Shown piece by piece: positions 1 through 10,526 of a DNA stretch of 64,000 bases. The stretch spans positions 3,410,001-3,474,000 of the forward strand of contig NC_013739.1 of the NCBI RefSeq assembly GCF_000025265.1. The letters are read 5' to 3'. Source of the DNA: Conexibacter woesei DSM 14684 (GTDB taxonomy: Bacteria; Actinomycetota; Thermoleophilia; Solirubrobacterales; Solirubrobacteraceae). The notes beneath the pieces were generated by a model, which was not told the origin of the DNA, ran no database searches, and worked only from the letters and a program-made list of their open reading frames with translations. A program made the position numbers and the translations under genes. The number at the start of each line of letters is the position of its first letter. Within the stretch, counting starts at the first letter, position 1.

Positions 1-350
1 GCGCCGTCGGCCTCGAGACGTACAAGCTGCCGTTCGGCCATCGCGGCTCCAACCACCCGGTCAAGGACCTCTCGACCGGCCGCGTCGAGATCACGAGCCA
101 GAACCACGGCTTCGCGGTGCGCGGTCCCGACGGCGGCGAGCGCGTCGAGACCGACGAGCCGGTCCGCTGGGAGACCGACTTCGGCGCTGCCGAGCTGACG
201 CACGTCAACCTCTACGACCGCACCGTCGAGGGGCTGACCCTGCGCGACGTGCAGGGCGCGACGGTCCAGTACCACCCCGAGGCGGGGCCGGGGCCGCACG
301 ACTCGCTCTACCTGTTCGACCGGTTCATCAAGGAGATCGCCGGCGCGTAG
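1..350 (+). CDS. carA: Carbamoyl-phosphate synthase small subunit, C-terminal part
   Basis: This is the last ~115 codons of the glutaminase subunit that hydrolyses glutamine and passes ammonia to CarB in pyrimidine and arginine synthesis. The window opens inside the gene. Visible are the conserved [12 protein letters not shown] segment and the class I amidotransferase end motif [13 protein letters not shown], which holds the His and Glu of the Cys-His-Glu triad; the nucleophile Cys lies upstream. The reading frame runs from base 3 to the TAG at 348. carB follows 12 bases later, so the two are surely co-transcribed. Confidence 0.95.
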   Translation, partial: AVGLETYKLPFGHRGSNHPVKDLSTGRVEITSQNHGFAVRGPDGGERVETDEPVRWETDFGAAELTHVNLYDRTVEGLTLRDVQGATVQYHPEAGPGPHDSLYLFDRFIKEIAGA

Positions 351-362
351 CCGGGAGACGCC

Positions 363-3487
<3,125 letters not shown>

Positions 3488-3491
<4 letters not shown>

Positions 3492-4330
3492 CCGCGGCCG
3501 TCTGCACCGACGACGGGCGGCGCACGCTCGCGCCGCCGCAGCGGCGCCGCGCCGCGGTGCTGGAGCGCCGCACGTACGGCAGCTACGTCGTGCTGCGCGT
3601 CGCGGACCCGGACGGCCCGCCGCCGCGGCCCGGCCAGTTCGCGATGCTCGCCGCGGCCGAGCGCTGGGGCGGGGGAGACGGCGAGCGGCCGTTCCTGCCG
3701 CGCGCGTTCAGCGTCGCGCGCGTACCGGCGCCCGGCGAGGCGGAGTTCCTGCTCGAAGACGTCGGGCCGGGCACGAACCGGCTCTGCGAGCTGGACGCCG
3801 GCGACGACGTCTGGCTGCTCAGCCCGCTCGGGATCGGCTTCGCCGCGAGCGAGAGCGACCTCGACGGCCGCCGTCCGCTGCTCGTCGGCGGCGGCGTCGG
3901 GACCGCGCCGCTGGCGATCCTCCAGGACGAGCTGGGCGACGCGGCGGGCGCGCCGCTGCTCGGCTTCCGCGACGCACCGCACGCCGAGGGCGCGGCCTAC
4001 CTGCGCGACGCGCGCGTCGCGACCGACGACGGCTCGGTCGGCCACCACGGCCGCGTCACCGAGCTGCTCGTCGAGGAGCTGGACCGCGACGCGCACGCGC
4101 AGGTCTACGCGTGCGGCCCGCCGCCGATGCTGGAGGCCGTGCGCGCGCTCTGCGCCGCGCGCGGCGTGCCCGCGCAGCTCGCGCTCGAATCAGGGATGGC
4201 GTGCGGCTTCGGGGCCTGCTTCGGCTGCGTCGTGCCGACGAAGACCGGCTACGTCCGGCTGTGCGTCGACGGCCCGGTGCTCGACGCCGACCAGCTCGAG
4301 ACCGCGCTCGTCCCCGGGGCCGGGCACTGA
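3488..4330 (+). CDS. pyrK: Dihydroorotate dehydrogenase electron transfer subunit PyrK
   Basis: This 280-residue FAD/[2Fe-2S] subunit lets class 1B dihydroorotate dehydrogenase use NAD+. It shows the flavin-binding RAFSVAR motif (about residue 77), a ferredoxin-reductase nucleotide loop [10 protein letters not shown] (about 137), and the C-terminal cysteine cluster CGFGACFGC followed by a fourth Cys in RLCVDGP (about 235-262) that binds the cluster. The GTG start overlaps the carB stop as GTGA. The stop overlaps the pyrD ATG by one base, so both subunits are translationally coupled. Confidence 0.95.
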
Positions 4331-5241
4331 TGTCCGCACCGTCGCTTCCGACCAGCTTCTGCGGCATCGAGCTGGCGCACCCGATCGTCAACGGCTCCGG
4401 CACGTTCGACGCGATCGCCGCGCAGCGCGCGTTCGGCGACGCGCTCGTCGAGCAGTTCCCGTTCGCCGCGTTCGTCTCCAAGACCGTCACGGTCGCCCCG
4501 CGCGAGGGCAACCCGCCGCCGCGCCTGTGGGAGCTGCCAGCGGGGCTGATCAACTCGATCGGCCTGCCGAACAAGGGGCTTGCCGGCTATCTGACGCACG
4601 ACCTTCCGGAGCTTGCGCGGCTGCCGGTGCCGCTGATCGTGAACGTGATGGGCTTCACGCGCGAGGAGGTCGCCCAGCTCGTGACCGCGTTCGCCGAGCG
4701 CGACGAGGTCGCGGCGCTCGAGCTGAACGTCTCCTGCCCGAACGTCGAGACCGGCACGATCATGGGCTCGGACCCGACCGAGACGGCGCGGCTGGTCGAA
4801 CGGGTCCGCCCGCTGACGCAGAAGCCGATCGTCGTGAAGCTGACGCCGAACGCGTCGGACCCGGGCGCCGTCGCCGAAGCGGCCGAAGCCGCCGGGGCCG
4901 ACGGCCTGTCGCTGATCAACACGATCCGCGGGATGGCGCTCGACCCGCGCACGCGCGAGCCGTGGCTCGGGGCGGGGACCGGCGGCGTCTCCGGTGCAAC
5001 GGTTCGTGCAGTCGCGCTCGCGCAGGTCAGCGACGTCGCACAGCGGGTCTCGATCCCGCTGATCGCGATGGGCGGGGTCCAACGTGGCCGCGACGCAGAC
5101 GATCTGCTGCGTGCTGGCGCAACACTGGTCGCCGTCGGCACCGAGAGCTTCCGCGATCCGGCCGCCGGTCGGCGTGTCGCCCATGAGCTTGAGAGATTGC
5201 GCCGGGAACGCACAAGTTCTGGCGCCCCGACGCGCGCTTGA
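4330..5241 (+). CDS. pyrD: Dihydroorotate dehydrogenase, class 1B catalytic subunit
   Basis: The 303-residue FMN TIM-barrel subunit oxidises dihydroorotate to orotate in the cytosol. The class 1 signature is clear: VNGSGTFD near the N-terminus, SKTVT, LPAGLINSIGLPN, and ELNVSCPNVETG with the catalytic Cys used by class 1 enzymes where class 2 has Ser. FMN-phosphate motifs follow (SLINTIRGM, IAMGGV). The ATG was chosen because it touches the pyrK stop; an upstream open stretch in this frame is only a shadow of pyrK. No pyrF follows, so this appears to be the operon's last gene here. Confidence 0.96.
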   Translation: MSAPSLPTSFCGIELAHPIVNGSGTFDAIAAQRAFGDALVEQFPFAAFVSKTVTVAPREGNPPPRLWELPAGLINSIGLPNKGLAGYLTHDLPELARLPVPLIVNVMGFTREEVAQLVTAFAERDEVAALELNVSCPNVETGTIMGSDPTETARLVERVRPLTQKPIVVKLTPNASDPGAVAEAAEAAGADGLSLINTIRGMALDPRTREPWLGAGTGGVSGATVRAVALAQVSDVAQRVSIPLIAMGGVQRGRDADDLLRAGATLVAVGTESFRDPAAGRRVAHELERLRRERTSSGAPTRA

Positions 5242-5310
5242 CCCTCGATCGCACGAGAAAACTCCTGCAAAAGAATGACATCTGATAGCCCAGCCTCGAC
5301 ATCGCTCGAC

Positions 5311-5338
5311 CTCAACTCGAGGTTGAGACGAATTCGTC
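5311..5338. promoter_or_regulatory. Two adjacent palindromes upstream of mihF
   Basis: In the relatively AT-rich 141-base gap after pyrD, CTCAAC-N5-GTTGAG (5311-5327) is directly followed by the perfect palindrome GACGAATTCGTC (5327-5338). They lie just upstream of the mihF promoter. They could be operator half-sites or a protein-binding hairpin; the bound factor is unknown. Confidence 0.4.
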
Positions 5339-5347
5339 CCTTGACGC

Positions 5348-5375
5348 TTGATGACCCCCTCACAAGATGTAGACT
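5348..5375 (+). promoter_or_regulatory. Promoter for mihF, leaderless type
   Basis: TTGATG (5348-5353), a 16-base spacer and TAGACT (5370-5375) match a housekeeping promoter. Another TTGACG lies at 5341. Only 7 bases separate the -10 from the ATG at 5383, so the transcript probably begins at or next to the start codon. Confidence 0.6.
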
Positions 5376-5382
5376 CGCCGCC

Positions 5383-5724
5383 ATGCCGCCGGCCAGCCCC
5401 ACGCCCACCAAGCACGCGACTGCGCCGGAGCGTTCCCTCATGCAGCGCATGGACGCGCTCAACCGCGCGAACGAGATCCGCACGAAGCGGGCGCAGCTCA
5501 AGCGGGACCTCAAGGCCGGGCGCGCGGCGATCCACGAGCTGCTCATGGAGCCGCCGACCTACATCGAGACCGCCAAGGTCTTCGACCTCCTCCTCGCGGT
5601 CCCGAAGTACGGGCGCGTGAAGGCGAACAAGGTCCTCACGCAGTGCCGCATCTCGCCGAGCAAGACGATCGGCGGGCTCTCCCAGCGTCAGCGCGCCGAG
5701 CTGGTCGCGCTGCTCCGCCGGTAA
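5383..5724 (+). CDS. mihF: Integration host factor, actinobacterial type (mIHF)
   Basis: A 113-residue basic DNA-binding protein of the actinobacterial mIHF family, a nucleoid protein unrelated in fold to E. coli IHF. The family core is intact: a helical LMQRMDALNRANEIRTKR segment, then LLMEPPTYIETAKVFDLLLAVPKYGRVKANKVL and the SPSKTIGGLSQRQR end, which forms the helix-two-turn-helix region. The ATG at 5383 is preferred because a -10 box ends 7 bases before it. gmk follows 19 bases downstream; mihF-gmk is the conserved actinobacterial order. Confidence 0.93.
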   Translation: MPPASPTPTKHATAPERSLMQRMDALNRANEIRTKRAQLKRDLKAGRAAIHELLMEPPTYIETAKVFDLLLAVPKYGRVKANKVLTQCRISPSKTIGGLSQRQRAELVALLRR

Positions 5725-5743
5725 CTGCGCACCGCCTTTCGAG

Positions 5744-6304
5744 TTGGCGCGCGTCTTCGTCATCACCGGCCCTTCGGGCGTCGGAAAGGGCACGCTGATC
5801 CGGAACCTGCTCTCGCGGGTCTCCGGGTTGGAGCTGTCCGTCTCCGCCACGACGCGCAAGCCGCGACCGGGGGAGGAGGACGGCGTCCACTACCACTTCC
5901 TGACGGACGAGCAGTTCGAGGAGCGCGTTCGCGACGGCGCGTTCGTCGAGCACGCCGACTACTCCGGCCGCCGCTACGGAACGCTGCGCTCCGAGCTGGA
6001 GCGACGCACCGCCGGCGGGGTCCCGGTCGTGCTGGAGATCGAGGTGCAGGGCGCGCGACAGGTCCGCGAGACGTTGCCCGACGCCGTCCAGGTGTTCATC
6101 GTGCCGCCGTCGGAGGAGGCGCTGCGCGAGCGGCTCGTCGGCCGTGGGACCGACAGCTCCGACGACGTCGAGCGGCGGCTGAAGGTCGCCGAGGAGGAGC
6201 TGACCGCGCGCGACGAGTTCCAGTACCAGGTCGTCAACGACCGGCTGGAGGACGCCGTTGAGGAGCTGGAGCGGATCGTGCAGAGCGAGCTGCCCACGGG
6301 CTGA
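5744..6304 (+). CDS. gmk: Guanylate kinase
   Basis: A 186-residue enzyme that phosphorylates GMP to GDP with ATP. The P-loop GPSGVGKGT lies at residues 9-17. Next come the GMP-binding SATTRKPRPGEEDGVHYHF segment and the EIEVQGARQV stretch. The start is TTG at 5744, placed by the family's N-terminus (ARVFVITGPSG); no ATG or GTG is available nearby. It sits in the mihF transcription unit. Confidence 0.96.
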   Translation: MARVFVITGPSGVGKGTLIRNLLSRVSGLELSVSATTRKPRPGEEDGVHYHFLTDEQFEERVRDGAFVEHADYSGRRYGTLRSELERRTAGGVPVVLEIEVQGARQVRETLPDAVQVFIVPPSEEALRERLVGRGTDSSDDVERRLKVAEEELTARDEFQYQVVNDRLEDAVEELERIVQSELPTG

Positions 6305-6305
6305 G

Positions 6306-6340
6306 TTGCGCTATCCAGCTAGCTTGCTACCTTGCTAGCT
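6306..6340 (+). promoter_or_regulatory. Leaderless promoter with a 7-bp inverted repeat around the -10
   Basis: TTGCGC (6306-6311), 16 bases, then TACCTT (6328-6333) ends 7 bases before the ATG at 6341. The perfect inverted repeat AGCTAGC (6317-6323) / GCTAGCT (6334-6340) has a 10-base spacer that contains the -10 box. This is the classic layout of a repressor operator. The gene just downstream encodes a likely DNA-binding protein, so autoregulation is the simplest reading. Confidence 0.55.
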
Positions 6341-6793
6341 ATGCCGCAACCGAAGACCGGCGGCGCCGAGCGCGAAGCGCTCTTCGTCCGCATCCCGACC
6401 GCCCAGGCCCAGCGACTCGACCGTGCCGCGTTCGAGCTGAAGGTCTCCAAGCAGGACCTCATCAGCGGGCTCGTCGCCCGCTACGTCGACCCGGCGTCGC
6501 CGTCGAGCCTGGAGGCGCTGCGCGCCCTCAACGGCCCGCTCGACGCCGACGGCCGCCGCATAGTCGTCGAGCCGGGCCAGCCCGGCCTCACGCTTGGCCG
6601 CCACGAGTTCACGGCCGCGCCGCCGCCCGTCGGCGACGTGCTGACGCTCGCCGACGCGGCGCTACTGCTGCAGGTCGCCGAGGAGGAGGTCGCGCGTCTC
6701 GCGCAGGCCGGCGAGCTGCCCGGTCGCCGGATCGGCGAGCAGTGGCGCTTCGCGCGCCAGGCGATCCTCGACTGGCTCGGCGCCGACGCATAG
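6341..6793 (+). CDS. Small DNA-binding protein: ribbon-helix-helix-like N-terminus plus excisionase-type winged helix
   Basis: 150 residues, function unknown. The first ~50 (ALFVRIPTAQAQRLDRAAFELKVSKQDLISGLVARYV) look like a ribbon-helix-helix DNA-binding segment. The last ~55 (LTLADAALLLQVAEEEVARLAQAGELPGRRIGEQWRFARQAILDWL) match the helix-turn-helix_17 / excisionase pattern, with the typical GRRIGEQWRF wing. A proline-rich linker joins them. The ATG at 6341 is preferred over the TTG at 6332 because the promoter and operator run up to it. It lies between gmk and rpoZ and ends at an intrinsic terminator. Confidence 0.75.
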   Translation: MPQPKTGGAEREALFVRIPTAQAQRLDRAAFELKVSKQDLISGLVARYVDPASPSSLEALRALNGPLDADGRRIVVEPGQPGLTLGRHEFTAAPPPVGDVLTLADAALLLQVAEEEVARLAQAGELPGRRIGEQWRFARQAILDWLGADA

Positions 6794-6798
6794 GGGCG

Positions 6799-6824
6799 AA
6801 TCCCGGCGCCGTGCTGGGATTTTT
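6799..6824 (+). terminator. Rho-independent terminator after the mihF-gmk-wHTH unit
   Basis: Nine-base stem AATCCCGGC (6799-6807) / GCTGGGATT (6813-6821) with one G-U pair and a 5-base loop, followed by a T run (6820-6824). It lies 5 bases after the stop codon and just before the rpoZ -10 box. Confidence 0.75.
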
Positions 6825-6836
6825 CGGCGCACAAGC

Positions 6837-6842
6837 TAGAAT
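6837..6842 (+). promoter_or_regulatory. -10 box for rpoZ
   Basis: TAGAAT at 6837-6842 is close to the TATAAT consensus; no convincing -35 is seen 16-18 bases upstream. Transcription would start near 6849, giving a leader of about 26 nt with GGAAAGG (6859-6865) placed 9 bases before the TTG at 6875. Confidence 0.55.
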
Positions 6843-6874
6843 TGAAGGTCAACGACCTGGAAAGGCCTGCCTCC

Positions 6875-7102
6875 TTGATCTCTCCCCGCATCGATCGCCT
6901 GCTCGCGCACGTCGACTCTGACTACGCGAGCGTCGTCGTCGCCGCCAAGCGCGCGCGTCAGATCAACTCGTACTACCACAATCTGGGTGAGGGCACGTTC
7001 GACGAGTTCCCGCCCCCGATGGTCGAGACGCGGTCGAAGAACTACCTCACGATCGCGCTCGAGGAAGTCGCCAGCGGCAAGATCAAGTACCACTACCGCT
7101 AG
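6875..7102 (+). CDS. rpoZ: DNA-directed RNA polymerase omega subunit
   Basis: A 75-residue omega subunit that helps assemble RNA polymerase. Conserved segments are PRIDRLLAHVDSDYASVVVAAKRARQIN and the C-terminal KPLSIAL-like stretch (here KNYLTIALEEVASGKI). A TTG at 6842 would add 11 residues, but it overlaps the -10 box. The TTG at 6875 follows a GGAAAGG ribosome site at a proper distance, so I use it. rpoZ is followed by coaBC, a common order. Confidence 0.93.
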   Translation: MISPRIDRLLAHVDSDYASVVVAAKRARQINSYYHNLGEGTFDEFPPPMVETRSKNYLTIALEEVASGKIKYHYR

Positions 7103-7131
7103 CCGGCAGGCAGCGGCGGACGGAGGGCTCC

Positions 7132-8484
7132 GTGGCGAAGTTGCTGCTCGGCGTCAGCGGCGGTATCGCGGCCTACAAGGCACTGGAGCTGGTCCGTCTC
7201 GCAACGCGCGCGGGGCACTCCGTGCGCGTCATCCAGACCCCGACGAGCGAGCGTTTCGTCGGGGTCGCCTCGTTCGAGGCGATCACCGGCGCGCCGGTGC
7301 TGACGAGCGAGTTCGAGCCCGACCCCGCGCGCGGCGCCTTCCCCGGCGATCCGCCGCCCCAGCACGACCCGATCAGCCACCTCGCGCTCGTCGCCAACGC
7401 CGACGCGTTCCTGATCGCTCCCGCGTCAGCCAACACGATCGCCAAGCTCGCGCACGGCCTCGCCGACAACCTGCTGACGAGCGCCGCGCTCGCCGCCCGC
7501 TGCCCGCTCGTCGTCGCGCCCGCGATGAACGACGCGATGTGGGAGCACGCCGCGACCCGCGCGAACGTCGCGACGCTGCGCGCCCGCGGCGTCCGCGTCG
7601 TCGACCCCGGCGTCGGCCAGCTCGCCTCCAAGGGCGAGTTCGGCGCCGGCCGGCTCGCGGAGCCGGCAGAGCTGCTGGCCGCGTTCGAAGCGGCGGTCGC
7701 GGACGGCGGAGCGGCCGCGCCGAGCGGCGAGACGGGCGCGGCCAGCGCGGGTGCCGCGCCGAGCGGCGACGCCGACCTCGCCGGGCTGCGCGTGCTCGTG
7801 ACCGCAGGCGGCACGCGCGAGCCGATCGACTCCGTCCGCTTCATCGGCAACCGCTCGTCCGGCCGGATGGGCTTCGCGCTCGCCGAGCAGGCCGCTCGCC
7901 GCGGCGCCGAGGTGACGGTGCTGGCCGCCAACGTCGCGCTCCCGCGCGCCGGCGGCGTCACCTACCGCGACGTCGAGACGGCAGCCGAGCTGGCCGACGC
8001 GTGCGCGCAGGAGTTCCCGCGCTGCGACGTGCTGCTGATGGCCGCCGCCGTCGCCGACTTCCGTCCGGCCGCGCCGGCCGACACGAAGCTCAAGAAGGAC
8101 GCGGCCGACGCGCCGACCGCGATCGCGCTCGAGCGCACGCCCGACGTCCTCTCGGCGCTCGCCGAGCAGCGCACGCCCCGCCACACGCTCGTCGGCTTCG
8201 CCGCCGAGCACGGCGACGGCGCGCTCGCCTACGCCCGCGGCAAGCTCGAGCGCAAACGGCTCGACGCGATCGTCGTCAACGACATCTCGCGCGCCGACAT
8301 CGGCTTCGACGCGACCGACAACGAGGTGACGATCGTGACCGCGCGGCGCGAGCAGCCGCTGGCGCGCGCGCCCAAGGAGCAGATCGCGTCTGCCATCCTC
8401 GACGAGGTCGTGCGCATGCGCGCGGCCGCTCCCTCCGATGGAACCCCTGGACCAGCTTCCCCCGATCGCGCCGCACGAATGTGA
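7132..8484 (+). CDS. coaBC: Bifunctional phosphopantothenoylcysteine decarboxylase / phosphopantothenate-cysteine ligase
   Basis: A 450-residue coenzyme A enzyme. The N-terminal flavoprotein half has LLGVSGGIAAYKA, the active-site His in DPISHLAL, PASANTIAKLAHG and PAMNDAMWEH. The C-terminal CoaB half starts near residue 221 with RVLVTAGGTREPIDSVRFI and NRSSGRMG. An Ala/Gly/Ser-rich linker of ~25 residues joins them. In the flap where E. coli CoaC has a catalytic Cys (QACG), this protein reads QLASKG, with Ser; other actinobacterial enzymes also vary here, so I do not call it inactive. GTG start; the end overlaps moxR by 47 bases. Confidence 0.93.
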   Translation: MAKLLLGVSGGIAAYKALELVRLATRAGHSVRVIQTPTSERFVGVASFEAITGAPVLTSEFEPDPARGAFPGDPPPQHDPISHLALVANADAFLIAPASANTIAKLAHGLADNLLTSAALAARCPLVVAPAMNDAMWEHAATRANVATLRARGVRVVDPGVGQLASKGEFGAGRLAEPAELLAAFEAAVADGGAAAPSGETGAASAGAAPSGDADLAGLRVLVTAGGTREPIDSVRFIGNRSSGRMGFALAEQAARRGAEVTVLAANVALPRAGGVTYRDVETAAELADACAQEFPRCDVLLMAAAVADFRPAAPADTKLKKDAADAPTAIALERTPDVLSALAEQRTPRHTLVGFAAEHGDGALAYARGKLERKRLDAIVVNDISRADIGFDATDNEVTIVTARREQPLARAPKEQIASAILDEVVRMRAAAPSDGTPGPASPDRAARM

Positions 8485-9406
8485 GGCGGCAGCCGGCGTC
8501 GCCCGCCGGATCGTGCAGAACGTGCGCACCGCGGTCCAGGTCGAGGACCGCACGCTGGAGCACGTGATCGTCGCGCTGCTCGGCGAGGGCCACGTGCTGA
8601 TGGAGGACTACCCGGGCGTCGGCAAGACCGCGCTCGCGCGGGCGCTGTCGCGCTCGATCGACTGCCAGTTCGCGCGCGTCCAGTGCACGGCGGACCTGCT
8701 GCCGGCCGACGTCGTCGGCTCGAACATCTGGAACCAGCGCGAGGGGCAGTTCGAGTTCCGACCCGGCCCGATCTTCGCCAACGTCGTGCTCGTCGACGAG
8801 ATCAATCGCGCCTCGCCGCGGACCCAGTCGGGCATGCTCGAATGCATGCAGGAGCGCAGCGTCACCGTCGACGTGCACACGCACGAGCTGGCGCGCCCGT
8901 TCCTCGTGCTCGCGACGCAGAACCCCGTCGAGTACGAGGGCACGTACCCGCTGCCCGAAGCGCAGGTCGACCGCTTCATGGTGCGCGTCTCGCTCGGCTA
9001 CCCCGACCTCAACCACGAGGTCGCGATGCTCGGCGACCACGGCGCCGGCGACCGCGTGCTCGCGCTCGAACCGGTCGTGACCGCCGCCGAGGTGCTGACC
9101 GCCCAGGACACCGCCACGCGCGTGCAGGCGACGCAGCCGCTGCGCGAGTACCTCGTGCGCCTGCTCGCGCAGACGCGCGCGGACGAGCGCGTCGAGCTGG
9201 GCGCCAGCCCGCGCGCCGGCCTGATGCTGCTGCGCGCGGCGAAGGCCCGCGCGATGCTCTACGGCCGCGGCCACGTCGAGCCCGGCGACGTGCAGGCGCT
9301 GGCGCGGCCGGTGCTCGCTCACCGGCTCGTGCTCGCGCCCGAGGCGGTCGGCGTCGGTCCCGCACAGGTGATCGCGGACGCCGTCGCGGCGGTGCCGGCG
9401 TTGTGA
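8438..9406 (+). CDS. MoxR-family AAA+ ATPase
   Basis: A 322-residue AAA+ ATPase of the MoxR family, chaperone-like proteins that act with von Willebrand or DUF58 proteins. Walker A is DYPGVGKTAL (about residue 55), Walker B VLVDEINRA (about 115) and sensor 1 ATQNP; the lid domain is rich in Arg and Ala. It is followed at once by DUF58 and transglutaminase-like genes, the standard MoxR-DUF58-TgpA arrangement. The ATG lies inside the end of coaBC (47-base overlap). No TTG/GTG alternative fits the family start better. Confidence 0.93.
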   Translation: MEPLDQLPPIAPHECEAAAGVARRIVQNVRTAVQVEDRTLEHVIVALLGEGHVLMEDYPGVGKTALARALSRSIDCQFARVQCTADLLPADVVGSNIWNQREGQFEFRPGPIFANVVLVDEINRASPRTQSGMLECMQERSVTVDVHTHELARPFLVLATQNPVEYEGTYPLPEAQVDRFMVRVSLGYPDLNHEVAMLGDHGAGDRVLALEPVVTAAEVLTAQDTATRVQATQPLREYLVRLLAQTRADERVELGASPRAGLMLLRAAKARAMLYGRGHVEPGDVQALARPVLAHRLVLAPEAVGVGPAQVIADAVAAVPAL

Positions 9407-9410
9407 GCTG

Positions 9411-10526
9411 ATGCGCCGCGCCGCCGGCATCGCGCTGCTCGGCCTGGTGCTGGTGGCGTTCGGCGGCCTCTTCGACGCCTCGCCGCTGTACGTGCCGGGC
9501 GTCGCCTTCGTCCTGCTCGGCCTGCTCGCGCCGGCGTGGGTCGCGCTCGCCGCGTGGCGCGTCCAGGTCCACCGCGAGCTGGACGTGCGGCGGGTCGTCG
9601 AGGACGAGCCGGTGCCGGTGCGGATCACCGTGCGCGCCGGCGAGCTGCCGCTCCCGGTCGCCGCCGTCGAGGACCCGCTGCTCGACGCGCCGCTGCGCCT
9701 GCCGACCGGCTCTCGCGCACGCAGCTTCACCGTCGTCGCGCGCTTCAGCCGGCGCGGCCGCCGCCGCTTCGCGCCGCCCGCGCTGGTGCTGCGCGACCCG
9801 TTCGAGCTGGCGCGGCGGATCGTGCGCGGGAGCGGGGAGGAGGAGCTGCTGGTGCTGCCGCGCACGAGCCCCGTCGCGCTCGCCGCCGGGCGCGGTGACG
9901 ACGGCCGCTCCGGCGGCATCGCCGCGCTGCTCGGCGCCCCCGCGACCGACGTCGACGGCGTGCGCCCATACCGCGAGGGCACGCCGGCCGCGCGGATCCA
10001 CTGGCCGGCGCTCGCGCGCGGCGTCGGGCTGATGGAGCGGCGCCTGCGCGTCGAGGCCGACGCGCGCCCGCTCGTCGTGCTCGACGCGCGCGGCGCGGTC
10101 TCGCGCGACGAGCTGGACGCCGCCGTGCGCGCCGCGGCGTCGCTCGTGCTCGCGTTCGCGCGCGCGGGCGGCGGAGCGCTGCTGCTGCCCGGCGAGCGCC
10201 GCCCGAGCACGATCGCCGAGGACCTCGCCGGCTGGCCCGCGGCACACGTGCGGCTCGCGCTGGTCGAAGGCGGCGCGAGAACGCCCGCGCCCGCGCTGAG
10301 CGGCGCCGGCATGCGCCGCGGCCCGCTCGTCTACGTCGCCGCGCGGCGGATCCAGCAGCTGCCGCCCGCCGCCCGCGCGCTCGCGCGCGGCTCGGCGACC
10401 CTCGTCGTGCCCGGGGCGCTGAGCGGTCGGGAAGCCGTCTTCGCCGTCGCCGGCTGCCGCGGCTACGCCGTCAGCCAACGCGCGGTGGGAACGTCCGCGG
10501 CGTCTGGGGAGGCGATCGCGCCGTGA
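9411..10526 (+). CDS. DUF58 domain protein
   Basis: 371 residues, two hydrophobic N-terminal helices (about 4-22 and 28-45), then a soluble region. The DUF58 signature is RPYREGTPAARIHWPALARG (about residue 181), followed by an RLRVEADARPLVVLDAR strand resembling a vWA-like fold. DUF58 proteins pair with MoxR ATPases; the exact role is unknown. The ATG is 4 bases after the moxR stop and the TGA overlaps the next GTG. Confidence 0.9.
   Translation: MRRAAGIALLGLVLVAFGGLFDASPLYVPGVAFVLLGLLAPAWVALAAWRVQVHRELDVRRVVEDEPVPVRITVRAGELPLPVAAVEDPLLDAPLRLPTGSRARSFTVVARFSRRGRRRFAPPALVLRDPFELARRIVRGSGEEELLVLPRTSPVALAAGRGDDGRSGGIAALLGAPATDVDGVRPYREGTPAARIHWPALARGVGLMERRLRVEADARPLVVLDARGAVSRDELDAAVRAAASLVLAFARAGGGALLLPGERRPSTIAEDLAGWPAAHVRLALVEGGARTPAPALSGAGMRRGPLVYVAARRIQQLPPAARALARGSATLVVPGALSGREAVFAVAGCRGYAVSQRAVGTSAASGEAIAP

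Noticed and set aside
7600-7660. CoaBC called inactive because Ser replaces the CoaC flap Cys.
   Set aside because: This position varies among actinobacterial CoaBC as far as I recall, and all other active-site motifs are intact.
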